Positions 26,804 to 34,941 of a DNA stretch of 64,000 nucleotides are shown here, piece after piece. The translations under genes and the position numbers were made by a program. The notes under the pieces are model-generated. The model ran no database searches, was not told the origin of the DNA, and saw only the letters and a list, made by a program, of their open reading frames with translations. Origin of the DNA: Argonema galeatum A003/A1 (GTDB taxonomy: Bacteria > Cyanobacteriota > Cyanobacteriia > Cyanobacteriales > Aerosakkonemataceae); NCBI RefSeq assembly GCF_023333595.1, contig NZ_JAIQZM010000004.1, positions 185,696 through 249,695 of the forward strand. The letters are read 5' to 3'. Within the stretch, counting starts at the first letter, position 1. Every line of letters begins with the position of its first letter.

Positions 26804-27766
26804 ATGAATCCTTTTGAAAGGCTGATAGGGCAAGATCGGGCCGTAGAGTTGCTGAGGCAGGCGATCGCTCAAAACCGCATTGCCCCAGCTTATCTCTTTG
26901 CTGGCCCCGATGGAGTAGGACGAAGTTTGGCAGCTAAATGCTTTACAGAACAGGTATTTTATGGTATTAACGACAAACAACTAGCACTACACAAACGCCA
27001 ACAGCTGAGCAATCATCCAGATCTACTTTGGGTGCAGCCGACTTATCTGCACAACGGAGTCAGGCTTTCTGCGGCTGAAGCTGCTGAAAAAGGGGTGAAG
27101 CGCAAGGCACCGCCGCAAATTCGGTTGGAACAGGTGCGGGAAATTGCCCAGTTTTTGAGTCGTCCGCCCCTAGAGGCTTCGCGATCGCTCGTAATCGTCG
27201 AACAAGCGGAAACGATGGCAGAGGCGGCGGCAAATGCCTTGCTGAAGACGCTGGAGGAACCGGGACAGGCGACGATAATTTTAATTGCTCCGGCGATCGA
27301 GTCTTTGTTACCTACGCTGGTGTCCCGCTGTCAGCGGATACCGTTTTATGGCTTGGATTTGGCCCGAATGGAGATAGTGCTGCGGCAGAATGGTCATGAG
27401 GAGATTTTGCAGCATCCAGAGGTGTTGGCCACTTCGGCGGGAAGTCCTGGAGAAGCGATCGCATCTTGGCAACAATTGCAAGCAATTCCCCCAGAATTAT
27501 TGGCAGCAGTCAAACAGATACCGAAGACGCTTCGTAAAGCTTTAGAACTTGCTCGCCAGATTGACAAAGCGCTGGATACAGAAGCACAATTGTGGTTAAT
27601 AGATTATTTGCAGCAGTGTTATTGGCAGCAATTTTTGGAAGGTAAGATTTATGAGTCGCCGTTAGAAAAATTGGAAAAGGCGCGAAAGTGTTTATTGAGT
27701 TATGCTCAGCCGCGATTAGTTTGGGAAGTCACCCTGATGGGGATGTGTCAGAAAGCTGCTTTGTAG
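26804..27766 (+). CDS. holB: DNA polymerase III subunit delta'
   Basis: 320 residues from the ATG at 26804; the TTG at 26792 would add four. It starts MNPFERLIGQDRAVELLRQAI, with YLFAGPDGVGRSLAAKCF (P-loop with Arg instead of Lys, so probably no ATPase activity), IVEQAETMAEAAANALLKTLEEPG and LVSRCQRIPF (the sensor-1 SRC motif of clamp-loader subunits). It is the stator of the sliding-clamp loader. Confidence 0.9.
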   Translation: MNPFERLIGQDRAVELLRQAIAQNRIAPAYLFAGPDGVGRSLAAKCFTEQVFYGINDKQLALHKRQQLSNHPDLLWVQPTYLHNGVRLSAAEAAEKGVKRKAPPQIRLEQVREIAQFLSRPPLEASRSLVIVEQAETMAEAAANALLKTLEEPGQATIILIAPAIESLLPTLVSRCQRIPFYGLDLARMEIVLRQNGHEEILQHPEVLATSAGSPGEAIASWQQLQAIPPELLAAVKQIPKTLRKALELARQIDKALDTEAQLWLIDYLQQCYWQQFLEGKIYESPLEKLEKARKCLLSYAQPRLVWEVTLMGMCQKAAL

Positions 27767-27960
27767 AACAACTTGATTTGTTCCTAAGAGTTGTGCTATT
27801 ATAGCAGTCACCAAGGCGATTAGGACAAAGATCCCAAAGGCAATTGTCAATCCAGCTTTTGAAATGTCCTAACCGTTGTGGCGGTTGCGGTTATATTTAC
27901 TCCCTTACCGCCATAAAATCATCTATCATTCTTTATTTAATCCAACTTAGGTAACAAATA

Positions 27961-29325
27961 ATGATAATTAAAAATTGGAGTAATATTTTAGACGGTATTT
28001 TACCAAATGAGAGTATAGAACAAGTTATTTGTAATCAATTTGCCAATCATCTGCTAGAGGATCTGGGATTCAATAATCAAGAGATATGTCCACAGTTTAA
28101 AACAGGTAATGCTGACAAAGTAGACTTTGCATCTCGTCATAACAATCAAAATGATATTTTTTTAAATTCCAAAACTAATCCATATTTACTCCTTGAAGTA
28201 AAAGCCAGAGCAACAGGAACTGGAGCCAAAATAAATCTATCAGAAGGCACTCCTCAATATTTAGCAACTAGGGAACAAATAAAAAAATATCTGCTTGCTC
28301 CCAATTGCCAAACCACTCAATGGGGGATCATTACTAATTCAGTTCATATCCAGCTATTCCGGCGACATGGTAAGGTTGTAATTCCTGCAACTCGCAGCGA
28401 GTTAATTAAAAAAAACAATATCAGTGTTATTGTTGACCAAATCAAGAATTTGATCGATCAGCCGCCCAAAGCTTTAACTGTTTGTATCTACAATAATAAA
28501 GGAGGTGTGGGCAAAACTACAACTACTATTAATTTAGCAGCTATCCTTAAAAAACAGAAAAAGAAAGTTCTTTTAGTTGATTTTGATTCGCAAAGAGACT
28601 TAACTAAATCTCTTAAACTCCAAATTGGAACTACAAGTTTATTTGACTGTCTTGCCGATACAAGCTTAGATGTTCGCAATACAGTTGTTCCTTTTAGTCC
28701 TATAGGTAAGTCAGGCAAACCTGTACCTCTGTTTGACGTTATTCCCTCAGATACTAGAATGGAAGAATACACGGATAGCAGTTTGGCCGCCAAGATTCAA
28801 AAAGGAGCCGCCAGATTGAGAGATTTACTTCAATCCTTTATATATGAATATGATTATATATTGATTGACTGCCCTACACAATGGCTATTTTTTAGTCAGA
28901 GTAGTGTTTACGCCTCTGATGTGGTTCTCATCCCCACAAAGCATAATGGGTTAACATCGCTACACAATGCGGCTAGGGTGATTAAAGAGTTTATTCCAGA
29001 AATTCAGGAACAGAGAAAAGATGGGGGGCCAATTGCACTACCTATCTTTTTTAATGGAGAAAAGATAACAGACCCTCAGCTTCACATTGCGAATTCAGAA
29101 ATCGAGAAAATTATTACCGAAGAAAAAGGAAAATCTGGCTTTAATCTGCTACCATATTACTGGCCTAAAGCTAAAAAAGGAAACGTTGATAAAACTATTT
29201 TCAGTATTACCAGCTATGCAACTGTAGCCAATGCAGCTTTCTCTCATGTTCCAGCAGTTTTTATAAACACTACTGTTGCTGAACACTATTTTGGTCTAGC
29301 TAAGGAGTATTTTTTATATGGGTAA
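27961..29325 (+). CDS. Nuclease-like domain fused to a ParA-family ATPase
   Basis: 454 residues, two parts. Residues 1 to ~165 resemble the N-terminal nuclease domain of type I restriction HsdR: Asp55 in DKVDF, ExK (Glu79, Lys81) in YLLLEVKARATG, then QIKKYLL and TQWGIITNSVHIQLF, i.e. a PD-(D/E)XK candidate. Residues ~171-454 are a ParA/MinD-type ATPase: deviant Walker A KGGVGKTT (180-187), VLLVDFDSQRDLTKSL, and Walker B YILIDCPTQ (Asp303). The gene is visibly richer in A/T than its neighbours. It overlaps the next gene by eight bases. The nuclease activity and any defensive role are inferred. Confidence 0.8.
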   Translation: MIIKNWSNILDGILPNESIEQVICNQFANHLLEDLGFNNQEICPQFKTGNADKVDFASRHNNQNDIFLNSKTNPYLLLEVKARATGTGAKINLSEGTPQYLATREQIKKYLLAPNCQTTQWGIITNSVHIQLFRRHGKVVIPATRSELIKKNNISVIVDQIKNLIDQPPKALTVCIYNNKGGVGKTTTTINLAAILKKQKKKVLLVDFDSQRDLTKSLKLQIGTTSLFDCLADTSLDVRNTVVPFSPIGKSGKPVPLFDVIPSDTRMEEYTDSSLAAKIQKGAARLRDLLQSFIYEYDYILIDCPTQWLFFSQSSVYASDVVLIPTKHNGLTSLHNAARVIKEFIPEIQEQRKDGGPIALPIFFNGEKITDPQLHIANSEIEKIITEEKGKSGFNLLPYYWPKAKKGNVDKTIFSITSYATVANAAFSHVPAVFINTTVAEHYFGLAKEYFLYG

Positions 29326-30118
29326 GTTTGATGACATTGGTAAGCTGATGCACTTACCACTAGATAGTATTCAATCTGAGGGTCAATCTTCTGAATTAGA
29401 GTTTATTATCAATGCAGCAGCGGAAGCTGTTTTGCAAGCTGGTGGACGTAATTGGGTTCCTGTAATTGTTAAAGAAAATGGTGATTATCAATATAAAGTA
29501 GTTAGCAACCACTTTATATATGCAGTTGCTCAAAAAGCTGAATTAGATCGAGTCTGGTGCATTGTGATTGAACCTGATGACCAAAGCATCAAGCAGGCAA
29601 AGATTCTCGCGCGAGAAGTTACTCCTAAAGTAAATTTGACTACAGCATCAAGAGACACTATTCTAGCTGCACTCAGATATTTAATTGCAGAACCAGGTAG
29701 TGCATTGAAGGGAGCGGATGTCATGGTAGCTGCTAATCGAATTGCAGCAGCTGACAGGGAAACTTGGTCGAGTTTTAACCCTATCACTACCTTGAAATGT
29801 GGCATTACTAAGGGTAAAAAATTAGATGCTATTGCTAAAGTATTTTTCTTGTCAGCACCGAAACCGTCTACGCCACCTCCACCAGCACCCGAAGTAATTA
29901 GTATTAAACGGGCATCAAGAGAAGATTTTCTTAGCCGTCTTAGCTATTTATCGAATTACAAAATAGGCGGCTTTGAAACAGTTGACCCAGAGAATGCAGC
30001 AGACGCTATCTTCACAGCTAGTAAAGGTAAATGGAAAAGTTTAAACCCTATTTCTAAACTCGAATGTGGGATTGATACGGCCAAAATAAAAACTCTAAAA
30101 ACAGTGTTTAGTCTATAA
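29318..30118 (+). CDS. ParB-like protein with a duplicated C-terminal domain
   Basis: 266 residues. The N-terminal ~105 residues (LPLDSIQS, NWVPVIVKENGDYQYKVVSNHFIYAVAQKAELDRVWCIVI) resemble the ParB/Srx N-terminal fold. Two related ~68-residue domains follow, 109-178 and 198-266, both of the form ASRxxxLxxLxYL ... W-S-NPI-L-CGI ... K-LK-VF-L, joined by a Pro-rich linker (STPPPPAPE). I do not recognise the repeat; DNA binding is a guess. The start overlaps the ParA-fusion stop (ATGGGTAA), so the two are co-translated and surely work together. Confidence 0.75.
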   Translation: MGKFDDIGKLMHLPLDSIQSEGQSSELEFIINAAAEAVLQAGGRNWVPVIVKENGDYQYKVVSNHFIYAVAQKAELDRVWCIVIEPDDQSIKQAKILAREVTPKVNLTTASRDTILAALRYLIAEPGSALKGADVMVAANRIAAADRETWSSFNPITTLKCGITKGKKLDAIAKVFFLSAPKPSTPPPPAPEVISIKRASREDFLSRLSYLSNYKIGGFETVDPENAADAIFTASKGKWKSLNPISKLECGIDTAKIKTLKTVFSL

Positions 30119-30270
30119 ACAAGATTAATACAGTTTCACATTTTAGGAGATCGCACCTTTAGCTAATCGAAGTAGGCGGGTTTCGTTTGTGTAACCGCGA
30201 TTTCAATCGTCGGGGAAAAATGCTCGCGCATCCTCTGCGTAAACCTCTGCATACCTCTGCGAAAAAAAAA

Positions 30271-31458
30271 TTACTCTTTTAAACCAACCGCCTCAGAAAT
30301 ATTAGACAAACCCCGTTCATCTAACTTCTGCAACAACCCCTCTAAAATCCGCCGTACCATCCACGGCCCCTCATAAATCCAACCAGTGTAAACTTGGATC
30401 GAACTCGCACCAGCTGTAATCTTCTCCCACGCATCCTCAGCAGTAAAAATACCTCCCACACCAATAATAGGAAGTTGCCCTTTAGTTTCCCGCCAAATAA
30501 ATCGAATTACCTCAGTCGAACGCTGACGGACAGGCGTACCGCTAATTCCACCAGCTTCTTCGGTGATGGGGTTACCAGTTTGGGAAATCACGTCAGTTTT
30601 TAGTCCTTCGCGGCTAATCGTGGTATTTGTGGCAATAATTCCGGCTACCTGATGCGTCAAGGCTACTTCGAGAAGATTTGCGATCGCATCCCACTCCAGA
30701 TCCGGTGCAATCTTTACTAGAATTGGCTTATGTCCCTGATTTTCTGACTGCAAAGCTGATAAAATCGCACTTAGCCCAGCAGCGTCTTGGAGCGATCGCA
30801 AACCTGGGGTATTTGGTGAGGAGACATTAACTACAAAGTAGTCACCCAATTCTTTCAGCAGGCGAAAACTTCCCAAATAATCAGATGCAGCGTCAGATAA
30901 GGGTGTTACCTTAGATTTACCTAGATTAATTCCTATGGGAATCAGTCGGGGACGCCCCTGCCAAGTCGCTTCTAGCTTGCTGCTCATGACTTGGGCACCG
31001 TCGTTGTTAAAACCCATGCGGTTCAATGCTGCTTTATCCATTGGCAAGCGAAACAAGCGGGGACGGGGATTCCCAGGCTGGGCCAGTAAAGTTACAGTCC
31101 CCAGTTCAGCAAAGCCAAAACCAAAACTAGACCAAATGCCAGAAGCTTTACCATTCTTATCAAACCCAGCGGCTAACCCTACCGGGTTTTTGAAGAGTAA
31201 GGGCGTAACCTTTTCGTCGCCCTTCTCCCCCCAGATTTGGGGGGATGGGGGGGCGGAGTCCCACAGTTTTTGTTCCAAACGCGGATCTGCGATCGCACAA
31301 GATCGTTCTAGTTGGTTTCGCACCCAGCTGACGGGAAAGCGATAAGCATTACGATCTAACCAGCTTAAAAATTGAATGGTTTCCTGATGTAACCATTCGG
31401 GATCGCTCTTTAAAGCATCAAATAAAAGAGGACGTAAACCTAATTGATATATATCCAA
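30271..31458 (-). CDS. pyrD: Dihydroorotate dehydrogenase (quinone), class 2
   Basis: 395 residues. The class-2 membrane-associated N-terminus is present ([20 protein letters not shown]). FMN-binding motifs follow: [39 protein letters not shown] with the catalytic Ser, and [13 protein letters not shown]. It oxidises dihydroorotate to orotate with quinone as acceptor. About 15 extra residues ([17 protein letters not shown]) just before the FMN core come from a C/G-rich repeat at 31216-31262 lying in frame. Confidence 0.95.
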   Translation of the reverse strand: MDIYQLGLRPLLFDALKSDPEWLHQETIQFLSWLDRNAYRFPVSWVRNQLERSCAIADPRLEQKLWDSAPPSPQIWGEKGDEKVTPLLFKNPVGLAAGFDKNGKASGIWSSFGFGFAELGTVTLLAQPGNPRPRLFRLPMDKAALNRMGFNNDGAQVMSSKLEATWQGRPRLIPIGINLGKSKVTPLSDAASDYLGSFRLLKELGDYFVVNVSSPNTPGLRSLQDAAGLSAILSALQSENQGHKPILVKIAPDLEWDAIANLLEVALTHQVAGIIATNTTISREGLKTDVISQTGNPITEEAGGISGTPVRQRSTEVIRFIWRETKGQLPIIGVGGIFTAEDAWEKITAGASSIQVYTGWIYEGPWMVRRILEGLLQKLDERGLSNISEAVGLKE

Positions 31459-31827
31459 GGCTCTTAGATTAGGGGAGGGGGCAAAGGGGGTTAGGCGGCT
31501 ATTGTAAATTTCAGCTTTGAGATTTCAGATTTCACATTTATTTTAAATCTAAAATATGAAATTCTTTCGCCCTTCCCCTTCCCCTCTTCCCCTAGCCCCT
31601 AGCCCCTAACCCCTAGCCCCTCTGACCCCTAGCCCCTCTTCTTTAAAATTGTCAATTCAAAAGGTTCTTTCGTGTCAAATACTCTGTAGGGACACGGCAT
31701 AATCAAATCTTTTGTATGACCGACACATTTATGACGCCGTGTCCCTACAACCGAAAGACCAATTCAAAGCAAATCTAAAATCTAAAATCTAAAATCTAAA
31801 ATTCTTCTAGCCTTTCTATAGCAGCAG
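31459..31827. repeat. Repeat-filled intergenic region
   Basis: 369 bases with no gene. It contains AATCTAA heptamers (31540-31556 and 31771-31803), a CCCCTAGCCC-type pyrimidine tract (31567-31640), and a pair of inverted arms around 31686-31755 (TAGGGACACGGC and GCCGTGTCCCTA) that could form a long hairpin. The divergent promoters of pyrD and the GAF gene must lie here. Confidence 0.75.
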
Positions 31828-34761
31828 ATGAGTCAGCAGCAAAAACCGAATTCTGACGATAAAAAACTTGTTAGCTTGGGGCGTGTCCTCCAGACCCTGC
31901 GGGAAGAGGATAATGTCGATGTTTTGATTGAAACGAGCCTCAATTACCTCCAGACTGAATTTGACTACAGCCTAATCTGGATTGGTTTCTACGATCGCTT
32001 AGATCATCGCATTTTGGGCAAGGGGGGGATTGCGCCTGGTGGCGACATCAGCTTTTTGAAGCAGCGAATTTTCCTCGGTCCAGGGGATCTTCTGGAGCAG
32101 GTGGTGATTCAGTTAAGACCGATTGGGGTGCCGGATTTACGGCAAGAAACGCGAGCTGGGGAGTGGCGCAAGGCGGCGGCAAATTTCGATATTAAGGGAA
32201 CGCTGATTTTTCCGATTCGGTATCGCGATCGCTGTTTTGGGGTGGTGATGCTGGGTTCGGGCATTTGGGGAATCTCGCCTCGTTCGGAGGAGAAGGCGCG
32301 ACTCTCTATGCTTTTGGGAGGATTGGGGGCGTCTCTCAATCAAATTGAATCTGATTGGAACCGCTCCCGAACTAAGCGACCGGACGAGCCGATGTTCCGA
32401 ATGCTGGAGCGGTTGCAGGAGAACGGGACTGTGTTGCAGAAGTTGGAGATGGTGGTGGCGGAGGTTCATCAATTTGTATCGCCAACGCGGACGAGCGTTT
32501 ACTGGTTTGAGCGGGAGCGACGCTATTTCTGGCGGCGGATGAGTAACCGAGCTACTACTGGTGGTTTCTCTGAGGGGTCTGCTAAGGCTTCTGGGATTAC
32601 GGTGCAGGAGTCTGGTGGCTTTTATGATGCTTTGGTGGCGGATCGGATGGTTTCGATCGGAGAAGCCCAAAGTTCTCTGAAGGCTGATGTTACGAGCAGG
32701 TTATTGCAGAGGTTGGGTGTGAGGAGTTTGCTGGCGTCTCCGATTTGCTTGGGGGATGAGTTGCTGGGATTTTTGGCGGTGGAGGGTAATGAACCCCGGA
32801 TTTGGAAGGAGGAGGAGAAGAGTTTTGTCCGGGGTACGTCTCAGTTAATTGCTTTGTTTTCCCCTATTGAACGGATGGAGGCGACTATTGAGCAAACCAA
32901 GGAAGACCAGTTGCTGACAACTCAGATAGCAACGGCTGTTACGACTCAGGAGGATTGGCAAAAAACTTTAAAGGTTTGTGCGGAACGGCTGACGGCTCGG
33001 CTGCGGGTGGATCGGTGTTTGGTGCTGGTTTTCAATTCTGATGAAAAACGATTTGAGGTTTGTTATCAGAGCCAGCCGGTAAATCGGCGACCTTTAGGTG
33101 TGGCGCTCAGGGGGGGAGAGGGGGAAGGGGGGTCTAGAGGGGGGTCGGAAGGTACTTTTTTCCTGCCGGGATTGAGTGATGTGGATTGGCAATTGCTGGA
33201 ACGGAGTGCTGAGGCGGTGGGTGTTGAGGATTTGTCAACGGATTTGAGGTTTGTTGTTTGGCGCGATGGGTTTTTGGAGGGGGGGGTGCGATCGCTTTTG
33301 GCGTGCAATACGAGTTTAAAACGCCCGCTCACAGGACTCCTAATCGTGACTGGCGAAAATCCGCGTTCTTGGACTGCGGCCCAGCGAGAAATTTTCTCTT
33401 TGGTGAGCCAACAGGTGGGTCTGGTGCTTAACCAGTGGCGATTGCTGGAACAAAATGATGTCCAACAAAGGGGTTACGATTCTCTGCAATTGGCTTTGAG
33501 TTCTATGCAGGGTGCTACAAGTCTCTCTGGGATGGAGGGGGCGGCTTTGCGATCGATGCTTTTGATGCTGGAAGCTCCGGTTGCTGCTTTGGTTACTTGG
33601 TCTGGGGGAGATGAGGACGGTCGTGTGGTGACTGAGGGGGCGACTAATTCTCTTTTTTGCATCGATTCAGATTTTGTTGTTCCGATACGCAGCGATGAGT
33701 TAATTCAAGAGGCGCTTGCTACTGATGGCTTTTTGGTTAAGGATGTGACAACTCTATCTTCTCTTAGCCGAAACTGGATTTCTGGTTCTGGCATTAGGAA
33801 GGTTCTGGTTATGGCTTTGCGGACTTCGTGGGATTATGCTCCGACGGGGGTGGCTGTGGTGGTGGCGGGGTCGGTGGGTGGTTGGCGATCGAGTGTTTTG
33901 CCGATGTTTGGTTTGTTGGTTTCTCAGTTGGCTTGGTTTCGTCGGTATATGATGCTGACCGTTTCTTTTGGGGAGGATCGGCAGGAGTTGCAACGTTTAA
34001 ATTGGTACAAGCATCGTTTAATAGAAGATTTATATGTTAAAGGTTCGGGGGTGGAGAAGGGTTCGGCGAATGCTCTATTGTCTATGCCTTATGCGAGGAG
34101 TTCTATTTCTCATCTGCTAGCGAAGGGGTTGTGGAATATGGGAGGCGATTTGCTCCCGACGGAGGACGCAAATACAAGTCTAGGAGATTCTTCTTTTTCA
34201 GGCCAGCGAGATTCCATTAGGTTAACGAGTTTGCTGTTGCGATCGCTCGATCGGATTGATGACCGGATCAAACAAAAGGGAATCTGGACTCAGGTACACG
34301 ATGCTGGCGGTGAGAATGCGCTGATCGCTAATTTTGGCAATGATGTAGATATTCTCAAGGTGGAGTTGGTGCTTTATGAGGTGTTGATGGCTGCGTGCTC
34401 TAGGGTTAAGAGTGGCGGACGGATCGATATTTGGTATCGCCAATTCGGGAAGGGAAATAAATCTGGCATTGGGCGCGATCTTGAGGAACAATACCCAATG
34501 CCAAATGCCCAAGCTCCAAGGGGCGATCGCTTTATAGAACTGTCCGTTACAGACGATGGAGTTATTGACCCCCAACTGATTGCGGAGCTTGAAGAGCTAG
34601 TACCTTCCGACGATCTGGCTCCTTCCACTCTAGCGAAACCCCCAGGACTGCACTTGCGGATTTGTCAATCTATTCTCAGACGGATGGGAGGCGACCTTAA
34701 TTTCTACCAAATGGATGACGGTCGCGTTCTCAGTCGCCTGTTAATTCCTCTGAAGAACTAA
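31828..34761 (+). CDS. Multi-GAF signalling protein with degenerate histidine-kinase-like ATPase domain
   Basis: 977 residues. At least three, probably four, GAF domains: about 15-175 (LIWIGFYDRLDH), 200-370 (TSVYWFERERRYFW), 375-545 (RCLVLVFNSDEKRFEVCYQS) and 555-700. No chromophore cysteine stands out. The last ~150 residues look like a HATPase domain in decay (VLYEVLMAACSRVKSGGRIDIW, SVTDDGVIDPQ, GLHLRICQSILRRMGGDL), lacking the usual Asn box and DxGxG, and no phosphorylatable His box is seen. It is likely a sensor or scaffold without kinase activity. A G-rich repeat encodes GGEGEGGSRGGSEG near residues 430-445 (33105-33155). Confidence 0.8.
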   Translation: MSQQQKPNSDDKKLVSLGRVLQTLREEDNVDVLIETSLNYLQTEFDYSLIWIGFYDRLDHRILGKGGIAPGGDISFLKQRIFLGPGDLLEQVVIQLRPIGVPDLRQETRAGEWRKAAANFDIKGTLIFPIRYRDRCFGVVMLGSGIWGISPRSEEKARLSMLLGGLGASLNQIESDWNRSRTKRPDEPMFRMLERLQENGTVLQKLEMVVAEVHQFVSPTRTSVYWFERERRYFWRRMSNRATTGGFSEGSAKASGITVQESGGFYDALVADRMVSIGEAQSSLKADVTSRLLQRLGVRSLLASPICLGDELLGFLAVEGNEPRIWKEEEKSFVRGTSQLIALFSPIERMEATIEQTKEDQLLTTQIATAVTTQEDWQKTLKVCAERLTARLRVDRCLVLVFNSDEKRFEVCYQSQPVNRRPLGVALRGGEGEGGSRGGSEGTFFLPGLSDVDWQLLERSAEAVGVEDLSTDLRFVVWRDGFLEGGVRSLLACNTSLKRPLTGLLIVTGENPRSWTAAQREIFSLVSQQVGLVLNQWRLLEQNDVQQRGYDSLQLALSSMQGATSLSGMEGAALRSMLLMLEAPVAALVTWSGGDEDGRVVTEGATNSLFCIDSDFVVPIRSDELIQEALATDGFLVKDVTTLSSLSRNWISGSGIRKVLVMALRTSWDYAPTGVAVVVAGSVGGWRSSVLPMFGLLVSQLAWFRRYMMLTVSFGEDRQELQRLNWYKHRLIEDLYVKGSGVEKGSANALLSMPYARSSISHLLAKGLWNMGGDLLPTEDANTSLGDSSFSGQRDSIRLTSLLLRSLDRIDDRIKQKGIWTQVHDAGGENALIANFGNDVDILKVELVLYEVLMAACSRVKSGGRIDIWYRQFGKGNKSGIGRDLEEQYPMPNAQAPRGDRFIELSVTDDGVIDPQLIAELEELVPSDDLAPSTLAKPPGLHLRICQSILRRMGGDLNFYQMDDGRVLSRLLIPLKN

Positions 34762-34826
34762 ACAAGTCAAAGGTCAAAAGCCAAAAGTCAAAAGAAAAAG
34801 GAAGCAAGAGGCTATAAAAATCAAAG

Positions 34827-34878
34827 GTAAATAAAAGTGAAAAGAAAAAATAGTTTTTTTCTTTTCACTTTTATTTAC
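34827..34878. terminator. Strong bidirectional terminator-like hairpin
   Basis: A perfect 24-bp inverted repeat with a 4-base loop, between the convergent GAF gene and secA. The arms are A-rich on the left and T-rich on the right, ending in TTTTTTT around the loop, so it could stop transcription from both sides. Confidence 0.75.
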
Positions 34879-34941
34879 TTTTCTGCTTTTTAGTCTCCCT
34901 TTATTTTTTTTGACTTTTGAATGAGTGACTTTTGACTTTTA

